A stretch of DNA of 64,000 bases, from positions 1,550,001 to 1,614,000 of the forward strand of contig NZ_JAKJSC010000001.1 in the NCBI RefSeq assembly GCF_029029525.1. The letters run 5' to 3'. A model generated the notes under the pieces. That model was not told the origin of the DNA and did no database searches. It saw only the letters and a program-made list of their open reading frames with translations. Shown piece by piece: positions 41,009 through 48,610 of the stretch. A program made the position numbers and the translations under genes. The first letter of the stretch is position 1. Every line of letters begins with the position of its first letter. This DNA is from Labilibaculum sp. DW002. GTDB taxonomy: Bacteria > Bacteroidota > Bacteroidia > Bacteroidales > Marinifilaceae.

Positions 41009-42412
41009 TTACTGCCCATCTCCCGTTAGCATTACCTTAAAGGTTTTTAGGAAAAGGATTAGATCGAGTTTTAAAGACCAGGAATCGATGTACTGCATGT
41101 CCATTTTCATCCACTGCTCGAAAGGAATGTTGTTGCGACCAGATACTTGCCAAATGCAAGTGATCCCCGGTTTCATGCTCAATCTTCTTCTTTGCCATCG
41201 CTCGTATTGTGTTACCTCGGCAGGAACTGGTGGTCGAGGACCTACGATAGACATTTCGCCACGCAATACGTTAATGAACTGCGGCAATTCATCCAAAGAG
41301 GTTCTTCTTAAAAAATGACCGATGCGAGTTACCCTCGGATCCTTCTTTATCTTGAATACCGGTCCTTCTTGTTCGTTTTGTGCCATTAAACTTGCCTTTA
41401 AGGCTTCGGCATTGGTAACCATGGTTCTGAATTTTAAGCATGGAAAGCGACGACCGTTTCGGCCTACTCGTTTCTGTGCAAAAAAGATTGGGCCTCCATC
41501 ATCTAATTTTATGGCCAAAGTGATGATCAACATCACGGGCGAAATCAGGATTAGTATAAAAGATGCCGCAAGGTAATCGAGTACCGATTTCATTTTTAGT
41601 GCCAAATAATTCCCTGGGGTATTCATGAAAGATAAGAATGGCAACTGATGAAAATAGGAATGCTGCGAGCGTAAACTTAAAACACTCAAAAATTCCGATT
41701 GCATTCGAAAAACAACGCCCACCTCAGCACAAGTATAAATCAAACTTTTTACCTCATCCTGATTCAAATTACTTTTGCAATACATCACCTCATCAATGGA
41801 TTTCCCATCTACCAAATCGGTCATGTCTTCTTGTGCTGACAGGATGGTATAACGCTTTCCATATTTTGCTTTGATGTAGGTACTGTCTGTCATGATCGCA
41901 TATACCTGATAGCCCCAATCTTTGGTCCCCAGCAAGCGATCAATAAAATAGTAAGAATCTTTATCAGCAATAATTAAAACCGAACGGGTGTTGTAACCTT
42001 TCCCACGAAACTTTTTCATTATTCTATAGAACAACAACTTATAGCTTGCCAAGACAATGAAATTAAGAGCCGAAAACTGCAACAAAACAACTCTCGAAAT
42101 GGTATCGAAATCGAGCATCACAATAGAAGCCATTAAAAGCGCAATCCCTATGAATACAACGGTTATGTATTCAACAATAAGCGCAGAGTACATCTTGACA
42201 CGCACCATACGTCCCAAGCTAAATTGTCCCAACAAAAAAGACCATATCGGAATAATCAAAAGAAGTACAACTTTGTATTCTTTCATATTCCCGCCAATGG
42301 GTTTAATAAATTGTTCGCAGAGCCACATGGCTGCAACAAAACAGGCCACCGAAATAATGGTTTGAAATGCAACACTGAATTTCTCCAGTGCAGGTTCGCG
42401 TTCTCTAATCAT
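41009..42412 (-). CDS. Undecaprenyl-phosphate sugar-1-phosphate transferase (WcaJ/WbaP-like)
   Basis: I chose the ATG at 42412 (467 residues, near the family norm) over one at 42472 whose extra 20 codons run towards palindromic repeat DNA. It has four N-terminal membrane helices, a CoA-binding-like middle region (TRSVLIIADKDSYYFI) and a fifth helix (SVLDYLAASFILILISPVMLIITLAIKL). The C-terminal bacterial sugar transferase domain carries GGPIFFAQKRVGRNG, FRTMV, RRTSLDELPQ and GPRPPVPAEV. It attaches the first sugar phosphate (glucose or galactose class) to the lipid carrier. Repeat-filled gaps separate it from wza and fcl, so a single transcript is uncertain. Confidence 0.93.
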   Translation of the reverse strand: MIREREPALEKFSVAFQTIISVACFVAAMWLCEQFIKPIGGNMKEYKVVLLLIIPIWSFLLGQFSLGRMVRVKMYSALIVEYITVVFIGIALLMASIVMLDFDTISRVVLLQFSALNFIVLASYKLLFYRIMKKFRGKGYNTRSVLIIADKDSYYFIDRLLGTKDWGYQVYAIMTDSTYIKAKYGKRYTILSAQEDMTDLVDGKSIDEVMYCKSNLNQDEVKSLIYTCAEVGVVFRMQSEFLSVLSLRSQHSYFHQLPFLSFMNTPGNYLALKMKSVLDYLAASFILILISPVMLIITLAIKLDDGGPIFFAQKRVGRNGRRFPCLKFRTMVTNAEALKASLMAQNEQEGPVFKIKKDPRVTRIGHFLRRTSLDELPQFINVLRGEMSIVGPRPPVPAEVTQYERWQRRRLSMKPGITCIWQVSGRNNIPFEQWMKMDMQYIDSWSLKLDLILFLKTFKVMLTGDGQ

Positions 42413-42469
42413 GATAGGGGTAAATAATGTGGTTAAAAGTGTTTTTCCGATAATAATCGGACGTAAATG

Positions 42470-42674
42470 CACACTGCTGTGCAGATTTAAAGTGTTTGGT
42501 AGATGCGCACTGCTGTGCGTGTAAAAGTGAAATTGTCTAACAGTCTTAACAGTCGAACAGTCAAAGGGTCTTAACAGTCCAATAGTCGAAGAGTCGAATG
42601 GTCTAAACAGTCTTAACAGTCGTAAAAGTCCAAATGTGAATCATGCATTACCATTTGGCTTTAGCCAACGGATT
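42470..42674. repeat. Palindromes, phased GTC array and TTGGCTTTAGCCAA element
   Basis: Two hairpin-forming GCAC..GTGC motifs lie at about 42470-42520. 42534-42630 holds about 12 GTC units spaced 8 or 9 nt, the longest copy in the window. 42648-42674 repeats the CATTTGGCTTTAGCCAA phrase found at 30461-30487. Confidence 0.75.
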
Positions 42675-42694
42675 GAAAAAAGTAAAATAATCGC

Positions 42695-42882
42695 TGTCAT
42701 AGCGAGGAGCGAAGCGACGTGGCTATCTGTTTATAACTTGTAGTCACTATAAAAAAACGCACTACTGTATTCGAAGAGATTACTTCGTTGTCGTACCTCC
42801 GCCTCGTAATGACAAACGTAATTGACGAGAAGATTACTTCGTTGTCGTTCCTCCTCCCGATAGCTATCGGGATCGTAATGAC
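42695..42882. repeat. TGTCAT-ended repeat, left copy plus half copy, beside the GIY-YIG gene
   Basis: 42695-42816 begins TGTCATAGCGAGGAG and ends CTCGTAATGACA, so the ends are imperfect inverted repeats. 42829-42882 is a right-half copy with an inserted CCCGATAGCTATCGGG palindrome. Its terminal ATGACATTA reaches the stop codon of the GIY-YIG gene. Confidence 0.82.
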
Positions 42883-42883
42883 A

Positions 42884-43177
42884 TTACAGGGTTTCGAACA
42901 AATCTCTCCACTCAGGATTATACTCATTAATCAAGTCTATTTTCTTTTGTCTCGATCCTGCTTTTATTTGTTTCTCCCTCTCAATGGCTTCACCGATGTC
43001 AAAAAACTGCTCATAATAAACCAGTTCATCAACATTATAGCGAGCCGTAAAAGATTTAGGGTTCGTCTTTTCTTTGTGCTGTACTACCCGTAACTTCAAA
43101 TTTGATGTAACACCTGTATACAAAACCGTATGGTTCTTATTCGTAAGAATATAAACTTGATAAGTGCGGTATTCCAT
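42884..43177 (-). CDS. GIY-YIG domain nuclease-like protein
   Basis: This 97-residue protein is a minimal GIY-YIG domain: YQVYILTNKNHTVLYTGVT holds the GIY and YIG strands, an Arg follows in LKLRVVQHK, and YYEQFFDIGEAIEREKQIK supplies the conserved Glu. The domain is intact. Stand-alone proteins of this size are frequent in bacteria and their role is unclear. The stop codon directly abuts one copy of the TGTCAT-ended repeat and the start codon is 7 bp from another copy. Gene plus repeats thus look like one insertion between wcaJ-like and fcl genes. Confidence 0.88.
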   Translation of the reverse strand: MEYRTYQVYILTNKNHTVLYTGVTSNLKLRVVQHKEKTNPKSFTARYNVDELVYYEQFFDIGEAIEREKQIKAGSRQKKIDLINEYNPEWRDLFETL

Positions 43178-43184
43178 TTTAATC

Positions 43185-43318
43185 TGTCATAGCGAGGAGC
43201 GCAGCGACGTGGCTATCTGTTTATAACTTGTAGTTCCTTTAATTAATAACACTACCATATTCGAAGAGATTACTTGGTTGTCGTTCCTCCTCCCGATAGC
43301 TATCGGGATCGTAATGAC
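43185..43318. repeat. TGTCAT-ended repeat, right copy beside the GIY-YIG gene
   Basis: Same element and orientation as 42695-42816: begins TGTCATAGCGAGGAGCGCAG, shares TTTATAACTTGTAGT and ATTCGAAGAGATTACTT, and ends ATCGTAATGACA. It contains an inserted CCCGATAGCTATCGGG palindrome near its right end that the left copy lacks. Confidence 0.83.
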
Positions 43319-43375
43319 AATCTCTAATGCAAACAAACCCTTTTTAATTCCTCATTATTAATTTATAATTATTCA

Positions 43376-44494
43376 TTATTGAAAATAATGCTCATACATC
43401 AAGCGAATGCCCTCTTCCAATTCGATGCTGTGCTTCCAACCCAGACCGTGCAATTTCGATGGATCGGTTAATTTGCGCATGGTGCCATCTGGTTTTGTTG
43501 TATCAAAATCGATGATGCCTTTAAAACCAATCTCTTTTTGAATGCATTCCGACAATTCACGAATGCTGATCTCTTTTCCGGTCCCTATGTTGATATGCGT
43601 GTTCTTTACTTCTGACGTTTCGACTCTTTGACCTTTAGACTCTTTGACTACTTCATCAAAGTTTCTATTCTCTAATAAGAACACACAAGCCGCTGCCATG
43701 TCTTCCGACCAAAGGAATTCGCGCATTGGCTTACCACTTCCCCATAAATCCAATTTGACTTTTTGACCTTTTGACTTTTCGACCTTTTGACTTTCAATAC
43801 CGTATTTGTTTAGGATAGCAAGAATCTCTTCTTCACTCGCATTTCCATCCACTCCTTCAACTGGTCGGCGGCTTAGGTCTTCACGAATAACATCCCAATT
43901 GTTCTCTTCCAGTGCTTTTGCCAAATGGATCTTTCGAAGCATGGCTGGCAATACGTGCGAGGTTTCCAAATTGAAATTGTCGTTCGGACCATACAAATTG
44001 GTAGGCATTACCGAAATAAAGTTGGTGCCATATTGTAGGTTGTAAGCTTCACACATTTTTAGGCCTGCAATTTTCGCGATTGCATAAGGCTCGTTGGTGT
44101 ATTCCAAAGTATCGGTTAACAAACAATCTTCGGGCATTGGCTGTGGAGCCATTTTCGGATAAATACATGTCGATCCTAAAAACAACAACTTCTTCACCCC
44201 ATGCACATAGCTTTGGTGAATTACATTGTTCTGAATTTGCATGTTCTCGTAAATGAACTGCCCACGATAAGTATTGTTCGCAACAATCCCTCCTACTTTA
44301 GCAGCTGCCAAAATCACATATTCTGGTTTCTCAGCTTCAAAAAAAGCTTCTACAGCTGCCTGATTCAATAAATCCAACTCCTCAAACGAGCGACCTATTA
44401 AATTGGTATATCCTTTATTTTCTAAGGTCTTCCAAAGAGCCGAACCAACCAGCCCTTTATGACCTGCAATATATATCTTACTATCTATGTTCAT
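43376..44494 (-). CDS. fcl: GDP-L-fucose synthase with two repeat-derived in-frame inserts
   Basis: This 372-residue NADPH-dependent epimerase/reductase makes GDP-L-fucose from GDP-4-keto-6-deoxymannose. It has the Rossmann motif GHKGLVGSA near 12, catalytic Ser in [10 protein letters not shown], the Tyr-x-x-x-Lys motif YAIAKIAG and NLYGPNDNF. Two lysine/glutamate-rich stretches, [14 protein letters not shown] (from about residue 233) and [16 protein letters not shown] (about 281-296), interrupt conserved segments. Their DNA (43757-43791 and 43614-43648) consists of GAC/GTC units every 8 bp, the same as intergenic repeats of this window. The frame is kept and all catalytic motifs are present, so the enzyme may still work. 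Confidence 0.93.
   Translation of the reverse strand: MNIDSKIYIAGHKGLVGSALWKTLENKGYTNLIGRSFEELDLLNQAAVEAFFEAEKPEYVILAAAKVGGIVANNTYRGQFIYENMQIQNNVIHQSYVHGVKKLLFLGSTCIYPKMAPQPMPEDCLLTDTLEYTNEPYAIAKIAGLKMCEAYNLQYGTNFISVMPTNLYGPNDNFNLETSHVLPAMLRKIHLAKALEENNWDVIREDLSRRPVEGVDGNASEEEILAILNKYGIESQKVEKSKGQKVKLDLWGSGKPMREFLWSEDMAAACVFLLENRNFDEVVKESKGQRVETSEVKNTHINIGTGKEISIRELSECIQKEIGFKGIIDFDTTKPDGTMRKLTDPSKLHGLGWKHSIELEEGIRLMYEHYFQ
43614..43648. repeat. Phased 8-nt repeat inside fcl (downstream insert)
   Basis: GAC occurs at 43614, 43622, 43630, 43638 and 43646 (exact 8-nt spacing); on the coding strand it reads as AGTC/GGTC units. Confidence 0.85.
43757..43791. repeat. Phased 8-nt repeat inside fcl (upstream insert)
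   Basis: GAC occurs at 43757, 43765, 43773, 43781 and 43789 (exact 8-nt spacing). Confidence 0.85.
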
Positions 44495-44527
44495 AGAATT
44501 ACGAATTTCAAAACGAATTTTAACGAA

Positions 44528-44915
44528 TTAACGCGAAAGGTTGATAATGCGTTTATAGGTGAGAGATTGAGTTCCAAAATTTATTAGAACCCCCAACTCC
44601 TTATTCGTCGCTTTCAAATAATTTTGCAATTGCTTGTATTGCGAATCACCTAAATTGTTAACTACTTTTAATTCTAGTATAATCGAATCATAACAAATGA
44701 AGTCAGCAATATAATATTTGCTTAACTTCTAACCATCAAAAAATATAGATAACTTTTTCTGACGCTCAAATGGAATCTTTCTTTTTTTCAAATTCCTTTT
44801 CCAATGCTTCCTGATAAACTGCCTCTAGAAAACCTGCACCTAATTCTGTATGCACTTTCATACAAGCTCCCACGATAGCATAGCTTTCGTCTTTAAATAA
44901 AATATCAGTCGACAT
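44528..44915 (-). pseudogene. GxxExxY (PD-(D/E)xK-like) protein, broken
   Basis: From ATG at 44915 the frame reads MSTDILFKDESYAIVGACMK and continues with LGAGFLEAVYQEALEKEFEK, the defining G-x-x-E-x-x-Y motif. It then stops early after a run of A. One frame over, the family sequence resumes (KIPFERQKKLSIFFDG), is cut by a TAG, and continues in the same frame with YYIADFICYDSIILELKVV (Asp, Glu, Lys of the nuclease core) to a TAA at 44528. The span of 388 bp is one base longer than a multiple of three, matching a single-base frameshift, plus one nonsense codon. Imperfect inverted repeats AACGAATTAACGCG (44522-44535) and its partner (44919-44932) flank it. Confidence 0.88.
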
Positions 44916-44958
44916 CTTCGTGTTAATTCGTTTTTAATTCGCGTAAATTAGTTTACTA

Positions 44959-46113
44959 TTATTCAAAATAATTCAACACTTGGTATCCAGCACCTTTTAA
45001 GAATGCATCCTTTTTAAACAAGACAATATCTGCATCTACCATGTCTTTTACCAAAGCAGGTAAATCATATTCTGGCTCCCATCCCAATACAGTTTTCGCT
45101 TTGGTAGGATCACCAATTAGCAATTCTACTTCGGTAGGACGGAAATATTGAGGATCAACCTCTAGTAGACATTCACCAATTCGCTTGCTAATCTTTTCCA
45201 GGTATTCCAATCCTACTTTTTCAATAAACATAGCTGTATCGATAGAAGCCAAATAAGCTTTCTCCTCTACTCCTTCGCCACGAAACTCAACCGTAATACC
45301 ACATTCGGCAAAGGCAAACTTCACAAAATCGCGTACTGTTGTTGTAATTCCTGTTGCAATTACGTAATCATCGGCTTTTTCTTGCTGCAATACCAGGTGC
45401 ATCGCGCGGATGTAATCTTTGGCATGACCCCAATCTCTTTTTGCCGACAGGTTCCCCAAAAACAATTGCTCTTGCATGCCCATAGCAATACGAGCTGCAG
45501 CACGTGTAATTTTACGAGTTACGAAAGTTTCTCCTCGATAAGGCGACTCGTGATTGAATAAAATACCGTTCGATGCATGCATGTTGTAAGCTTCTCGATA
45601 GTTTACCGTAATCCAGTAAGCATACATTTTGGCAACTGCGTAGGGCGAGCGAGGATAAAATGGTGTCGTTTCCTTTTGTGGTACTTCCTGCACCAAACCA
45701 TACAACTCCGATGTTGATGCCTGATAAATACGGGTTTTTTCACTCAAGCCCAAAAAGCGTACTGCCTCTAAAATTCTCAAGGTTCCCAATCCATCAGCAT
45801 TGGCTGTGTACTCTGGCGTATCAAAACTAACTGCCACATGACTCATGGCCGCCAAATTGTATATTTCATCGGGTTGTACCTCCTGAATTATACGAGTAAT
45901 GTTCATACTATCGGTTAAATCGCCATAGTGCAAGATAAAATTGCGATTCTCAACATGTGGGTCCTGATACAAATGATCAATACGATCGGTATTAAACAAA
46001 GAAGTTCTGCGTTTAATTCCGTGTACGATATAACCCATCTTCAGTAAATACTCGGATAAATAGGCTCCGTCCTGTCCGGTAACTCCGGTAATTAAGGCAA
46101 CTTTTTGTGTCAT
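44959..46113 (-). CDS. gmd: GDP-mannose 4,6-dehydratase
   Basis: I chose the ATG at 46113 (384 residues, [19 protein letters not shown]), which fits the family. A longer in-frame reading to 46272 runs through repeat DNA and adds a non-homologous tail. Motifs are GVTGQDG (NADP binding), HYGDLTDS, a catalytic Thr/Glu region STSELYG and [10 protein letters not shown] (Tyr-x-x-x-Lys). [10 protein letters not shown] and [15 protein letters not shown] near the end are also diagnostic. It converts GDP-mannose to the substrate of the next enzyme, fcl, from which it is separated only by the GxxExxY pseudogene. GDP-fucose supply fits a fucose-containing exopolysaccharide. Confidence 0.96.
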   Translation of the reverse strand: MTQKVALITGVTGQDGAYLSEYLLKMGYIVHGIKRRTSLFNTDRIDHLYQDPHVENRNFILHYGDLTDSMNITRIIQEVQPDEIYNLAAMSHVAVSFDTPEYTANADGLGTLRILEAVRFLGLSEKTRIYQASTSELYGLVQEVPQKETTPFYPRSPYAVAKMYAYWITVNYREAYNMHASNGILFNHESPYRGETFVTRKITRAAARIAMGMQEQLFLGNLSAKRDWGHAKDYIRAMHLVLQQEKADDYVIATGITTTVRDFVKFAFAECGITVEFRGEGVEEKAYLASIDTAMFIEKVGLEYLEKISKRIGECLLEVDPQYFRPTEVELLIGDPTKAKTVLGWEPEYDLPALVKDMVDADIVLFKKDAFLKGAGYQVLNYFE

Positions 46114-46139
46114 TTTATATTGTTTTTTTGATTCTATTA

Positions 46140-46325
46140 TTTGTCTTTGCGATCCCATCCCTCTGCCAGCTTTGCTGGTCCCGTCCTCGAAAGCTTTCGG
46201 GATCTCCCCTAAAAAAGGGAGAATACTTAAAATTAGAGGTGTCTGACTTCCAGCTTGCTGGTCCCGATTCATCGGGATTCGACTTTTGGACTGTTAGACC
46301 TTTAGACTGTTAAAACCCTCCAGCT
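46140..46325. repeat. Composite of palindromic and phased GTC repeats
   Basis: 46165-46205 holds CAGCTTTGCTGG and CTCGAAAGCTTTCGGGATC. 46250-46283 holds a second CCAGC..GCTGG copy ending CATCGGGATTC. 46281-46307 holds GAC at 46281, 46289, 46297 and 46305. Confidence 0.78.
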
Positions 46326-46332
46326 CTGCTGG

Positions 46333-47151
46333 CTAAACCTTCTGCAATTTCCTTCTTAGCGATAAATTAATCGGCTTGTTCTCCAGAAACACTCTTTGCG
46401 GAACCATTCGCGGAAGCAAGTATTGCGGTATTTTCCGACCAATTTTACAGCCCAGTGTAAACCAAGCCGGAAAACCATACAAACGCATGATTTTTAAATC
46501 TTCCGATGATTTTTTCTTTTGCAAGCTTGCTGTAGTACTCTTACCACCCAGGCGCATTTTTACCACATAAGCATCTAAAAAATGAGTTCTTACATCTGGA
46601 TTAATGAACCAACGCAGCGAAATTTCATAATCGCTGGCAATGGAATAATCCTGATTGTACAAACCTAAGTTTTGGAAAACTTCCTTTTTTGCATAAATGG
46701 TAGTGTGCAAAGGAATCCAACCAAAAGGCAGGTAACGTTTCTTAAAAGGCTTGGCGCCATAAATTCTTTTTACCTGGCTGATATCATGCTGATCTACATA
46801 CAAACCATTGGCATAAACCAAATCCGATTGCGAGTACTCAAATGCTTCCACCACCTTGGCAATGGTATCCTTCTCAAAAAACAAATCATCCGAATGAAGT
46901 ATCCCAATTACATCTCCCGTAGCTTTTTGTATGCCTTTGTTTAAGGCATCGTACAAACCCTTGTCTTTTTCCGACTGATAATGGGCCAAAGAATTTCGAT
47001 AACCCTCAATTACTGCCTGAGTGCCATCGGTAGAACCTCCATCCATTACAATGTGCTCAATATTTGGGTAAGTTTGAGCCAATACAGACTCAATACAATC
47101 GGCAATACAAGCCTGATTGTTATACACAATGGTGATAACAGATACTTTCAT
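46333..47151 (-). CDS. GT2 family glycosyltransferase (WcaA-like)
   Basis: The ATG at 47151 gives 272 residues starting MKVSVITIVYNNQACIADCI, the usual GT-A opening; the longer frame to 47202 adds 17 residues before it. MDGGSTDGTQAVIEGY and LHSDDLFF provide the nucleotide-sugar and metal-binding (DxD-like, SDD) motifs. SDYEISLRWFI is the typical acceptor-side motif of this group. The enzyme is cytoplasmic or membrane-associated and adds one sugar of the repeat unit. It lies after a repeat-bearing gap upstream of gmd and 79 bp after the next GT2 gene. Confidence 0.88.
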   Translation of the reverse strand: MKVSVITIVYNNQACIADCIESVLAQTYPNIEHIVMDGGSTDGTQAVIEGYRNSLAHYQSEKDKGLYDALNKGIQKATGDVIGILHSDDLFFEKDTIAKVVEAFEYSQSDLVYANGLYVDQHDISQVKRIYGAKPFKKRYLPFGWIPLHTTIYAKKEVFQNLGLYNQDYSIASDYEISLRWFINPDVRTHFLDAYVVKMRLGGKSTTASLQKKKSSEDLKIMRLYGFPAWFTLGCKIGRKIPQYLLPRMVPQRVFLENKPINLSLRRKLQKV

Positions 47152-47230
47152 AGAACAATATTTTGTTTTCAAAGAACTTTTAAGGCGTAAGGATTCATGC
47201 ATTCCTTTTACTAGAATGCTTGTTATTTTA

Positions 47231-48043
47231 TTATTTTATGGATTCATTTTTTTTTAGAATAATAAATTGCTCATATATAGCCTTCATCACGCAAAATCGA
47301 AAACCTACCATGCCATCTAAAAATCCTAGTTTAATGACATACATATATATAAACTTAAAAAAGGGACGTAAAGGTAGTTTATAACTAATCGCTTTTAACA
47401 CACGTCGTTTCTCATGTGATTTTCCATTTATGAGCTTCAGAAAAGGCACATTATTCAAACTTATATTTTCCTCATTACTACACTCATCACTGGCATATTT
47501 TAAATGTTTCACAAACCATTGATTGATCCCTTTGCTCATAAAATAATGCACATAAGGTTCTTTCAATTTTCCCATACCTTTCATTAGATCACATTCACGT
47601 TGGCCATGACCATATTGTTCAAACCGCGCATCCTTCAACTTATGAAAACGCATCTGATATACCGTACCAGCCGAGTATTTCAACCAAGTTGCCCAAAGCA
47701 TTTCTTTTGCAGGGACTAAAAAAGCTCCATATTTATAATCCAAAATGGTCTTATTGCACTCTTGTCTTAAAGCCTCTGTAAAATGTTCGTCTGCATCCAA
47801 ATGAAAAACCCATTCATATTTAAAGGCAACAGTCTCATTTGCAAAATTACGTTGTTGTGCAAAGTCAATAAATTTATTTTGAAAAACTCGCGCTCCATGT
47901 TTTTCAGCTATATCAATAGTTTTATCCTTACTATAGCTATCAATAACTACGATGTCATCACACCATCCTATAGATTTTAAACAACTCGGAATGTTATCTT
48001 CTTCATTGTAAGTTAAAATGACAATACTGAATCTACTATTCAT
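47231..48043 (-). CDS. GT2 family glycosyltransferase (WaaE/KdtX-like)
   Basis: This 270-residue protein opens with FSIVILTYNEEDNIPSCLKS and carries DDIVVIDSYSKDKTIDIA and WVFHLDADEHF (the DxD motif), the hallmarks of the LPS/EPS GT2 subgroup that includes WaaE. A short hydrophobic C-terminal region (PLRPFFKFIYMYVIKLGF) suggests membrane association. The start overlaps the preceding acetyltransferase by 8 bp. Sugar specificity cannot be inferred. Confidence 0.88.
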   Translation of the reverse strand: MNSRFSIVILTYNEEDNIPSCLKSIGWCDDIVVIDSYSKDKTIDIAEKHGARVFQNKFIDFAQQRNFANETVAFKYEWVFHLDADEHFTEALRQECNKTILDYKYGAFLVPAKEMLWATWLKYSAGTVYQMRFHKLKDARFEQYGHGQRECDLMKGMGKLKEPYVHYFMSKGINQWFVKHLKYASDECSNEENISLNNVPFLKLINGKSHEKRRVLKAISYKLPLRPFFKFIYMYVIKLGFLDGMVGFRFCVMKAIYEQFIILKKNESIK

Positions 48044-48590
48044 AACTTCTTTTTTTTATCAATTTGGCAGGATTTCCACCAACTATATCCCAAGCATCAA
48101 CATTCTTAAAAACTGCAGAACGAGCACCTACAACGGCACCTGATCCAATAATTACACCTGGACCAATAAAAGCGTCTGCGGCAATCCATACCTGATCTTC
48201 TATTGTTATGGGCTTAGGAAGCAAAGGGAAATTCAAAGTATTATAATCATGAGAGGAGGCACACAAATAAGATTTTTGTGATACAATTGAATGTTTTCCA
48301 ATTTTTATATGGCCTTGATTGTAACAATCAACTTGCGGCCCTAAACAGGCATATTCACCCATTTCTAAATTCCATGGAGCCCATATCTTAGCACTAGCGT
48401 AGATATTTGCTTTAGAATTGACTTTTGCACCAAATAAACGAAGCAATAAAATTCGCCAAGTGCGAAATAGCCCCAAGTTAAAAGGACGAAATAAGATCCA
48501 ATAACAAATATTCCAAGCTAATCGTCCTATTTTATTGGCAAGACTAAAGCTGTGATCGTATTGTGATAAATCAACATTTGATTCGCTCAT
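48036..48590 (-). CDS. WcaF-like hexapeptide acetyltransferase
   Basis: This 184-residue protein has the left-handed beta-helix signature of hexapeptide acyltransferases (ITIEDQVWIAADAFIGPGV, IGSGAVVGARSAVF) and the catalytic His in ASSHDY. The N-terminal part (NICYWILFRPFNLGLFRTWR, LLRLFGAKV) and final VGGNPAKLIKKR are typical of the colanic-acid WcaF group. It would O-acetylate a sugar of the exopolysaccharide. It overlaps the following GT2 gene by 8 bp and lies 20 bp after the previous GT4. Confidence 0.88.
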   Translation of the reverse strand: MSESNVDLSQYDHSFSLANKIGRLAWNICYWILFRPFNLGLFRTWRILLLRLFGAKVNSKANIYASAKIWAPWNLEMGEYACLGPQVDCYNQGHIKIGKHSIVSQKSYLCASSHDYNTLNFPLLPKPITIEDQVWIAADAFIGPGVIIGSGAVVGARSAVFKNVDAWDIVGGNPAKLIKKRSYE

Positions 48591-48610
48591 ATGGTTTGAT
48601 AAAAAAAGTT

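Noticed and set aside
46114-46272. N-terminal extension of GDP-mannose dehydratase by 53 residues
   Set aside because: The extension translates palindromic repeat DNA and precedes the normal [10 protein letters not shown] start of the family.
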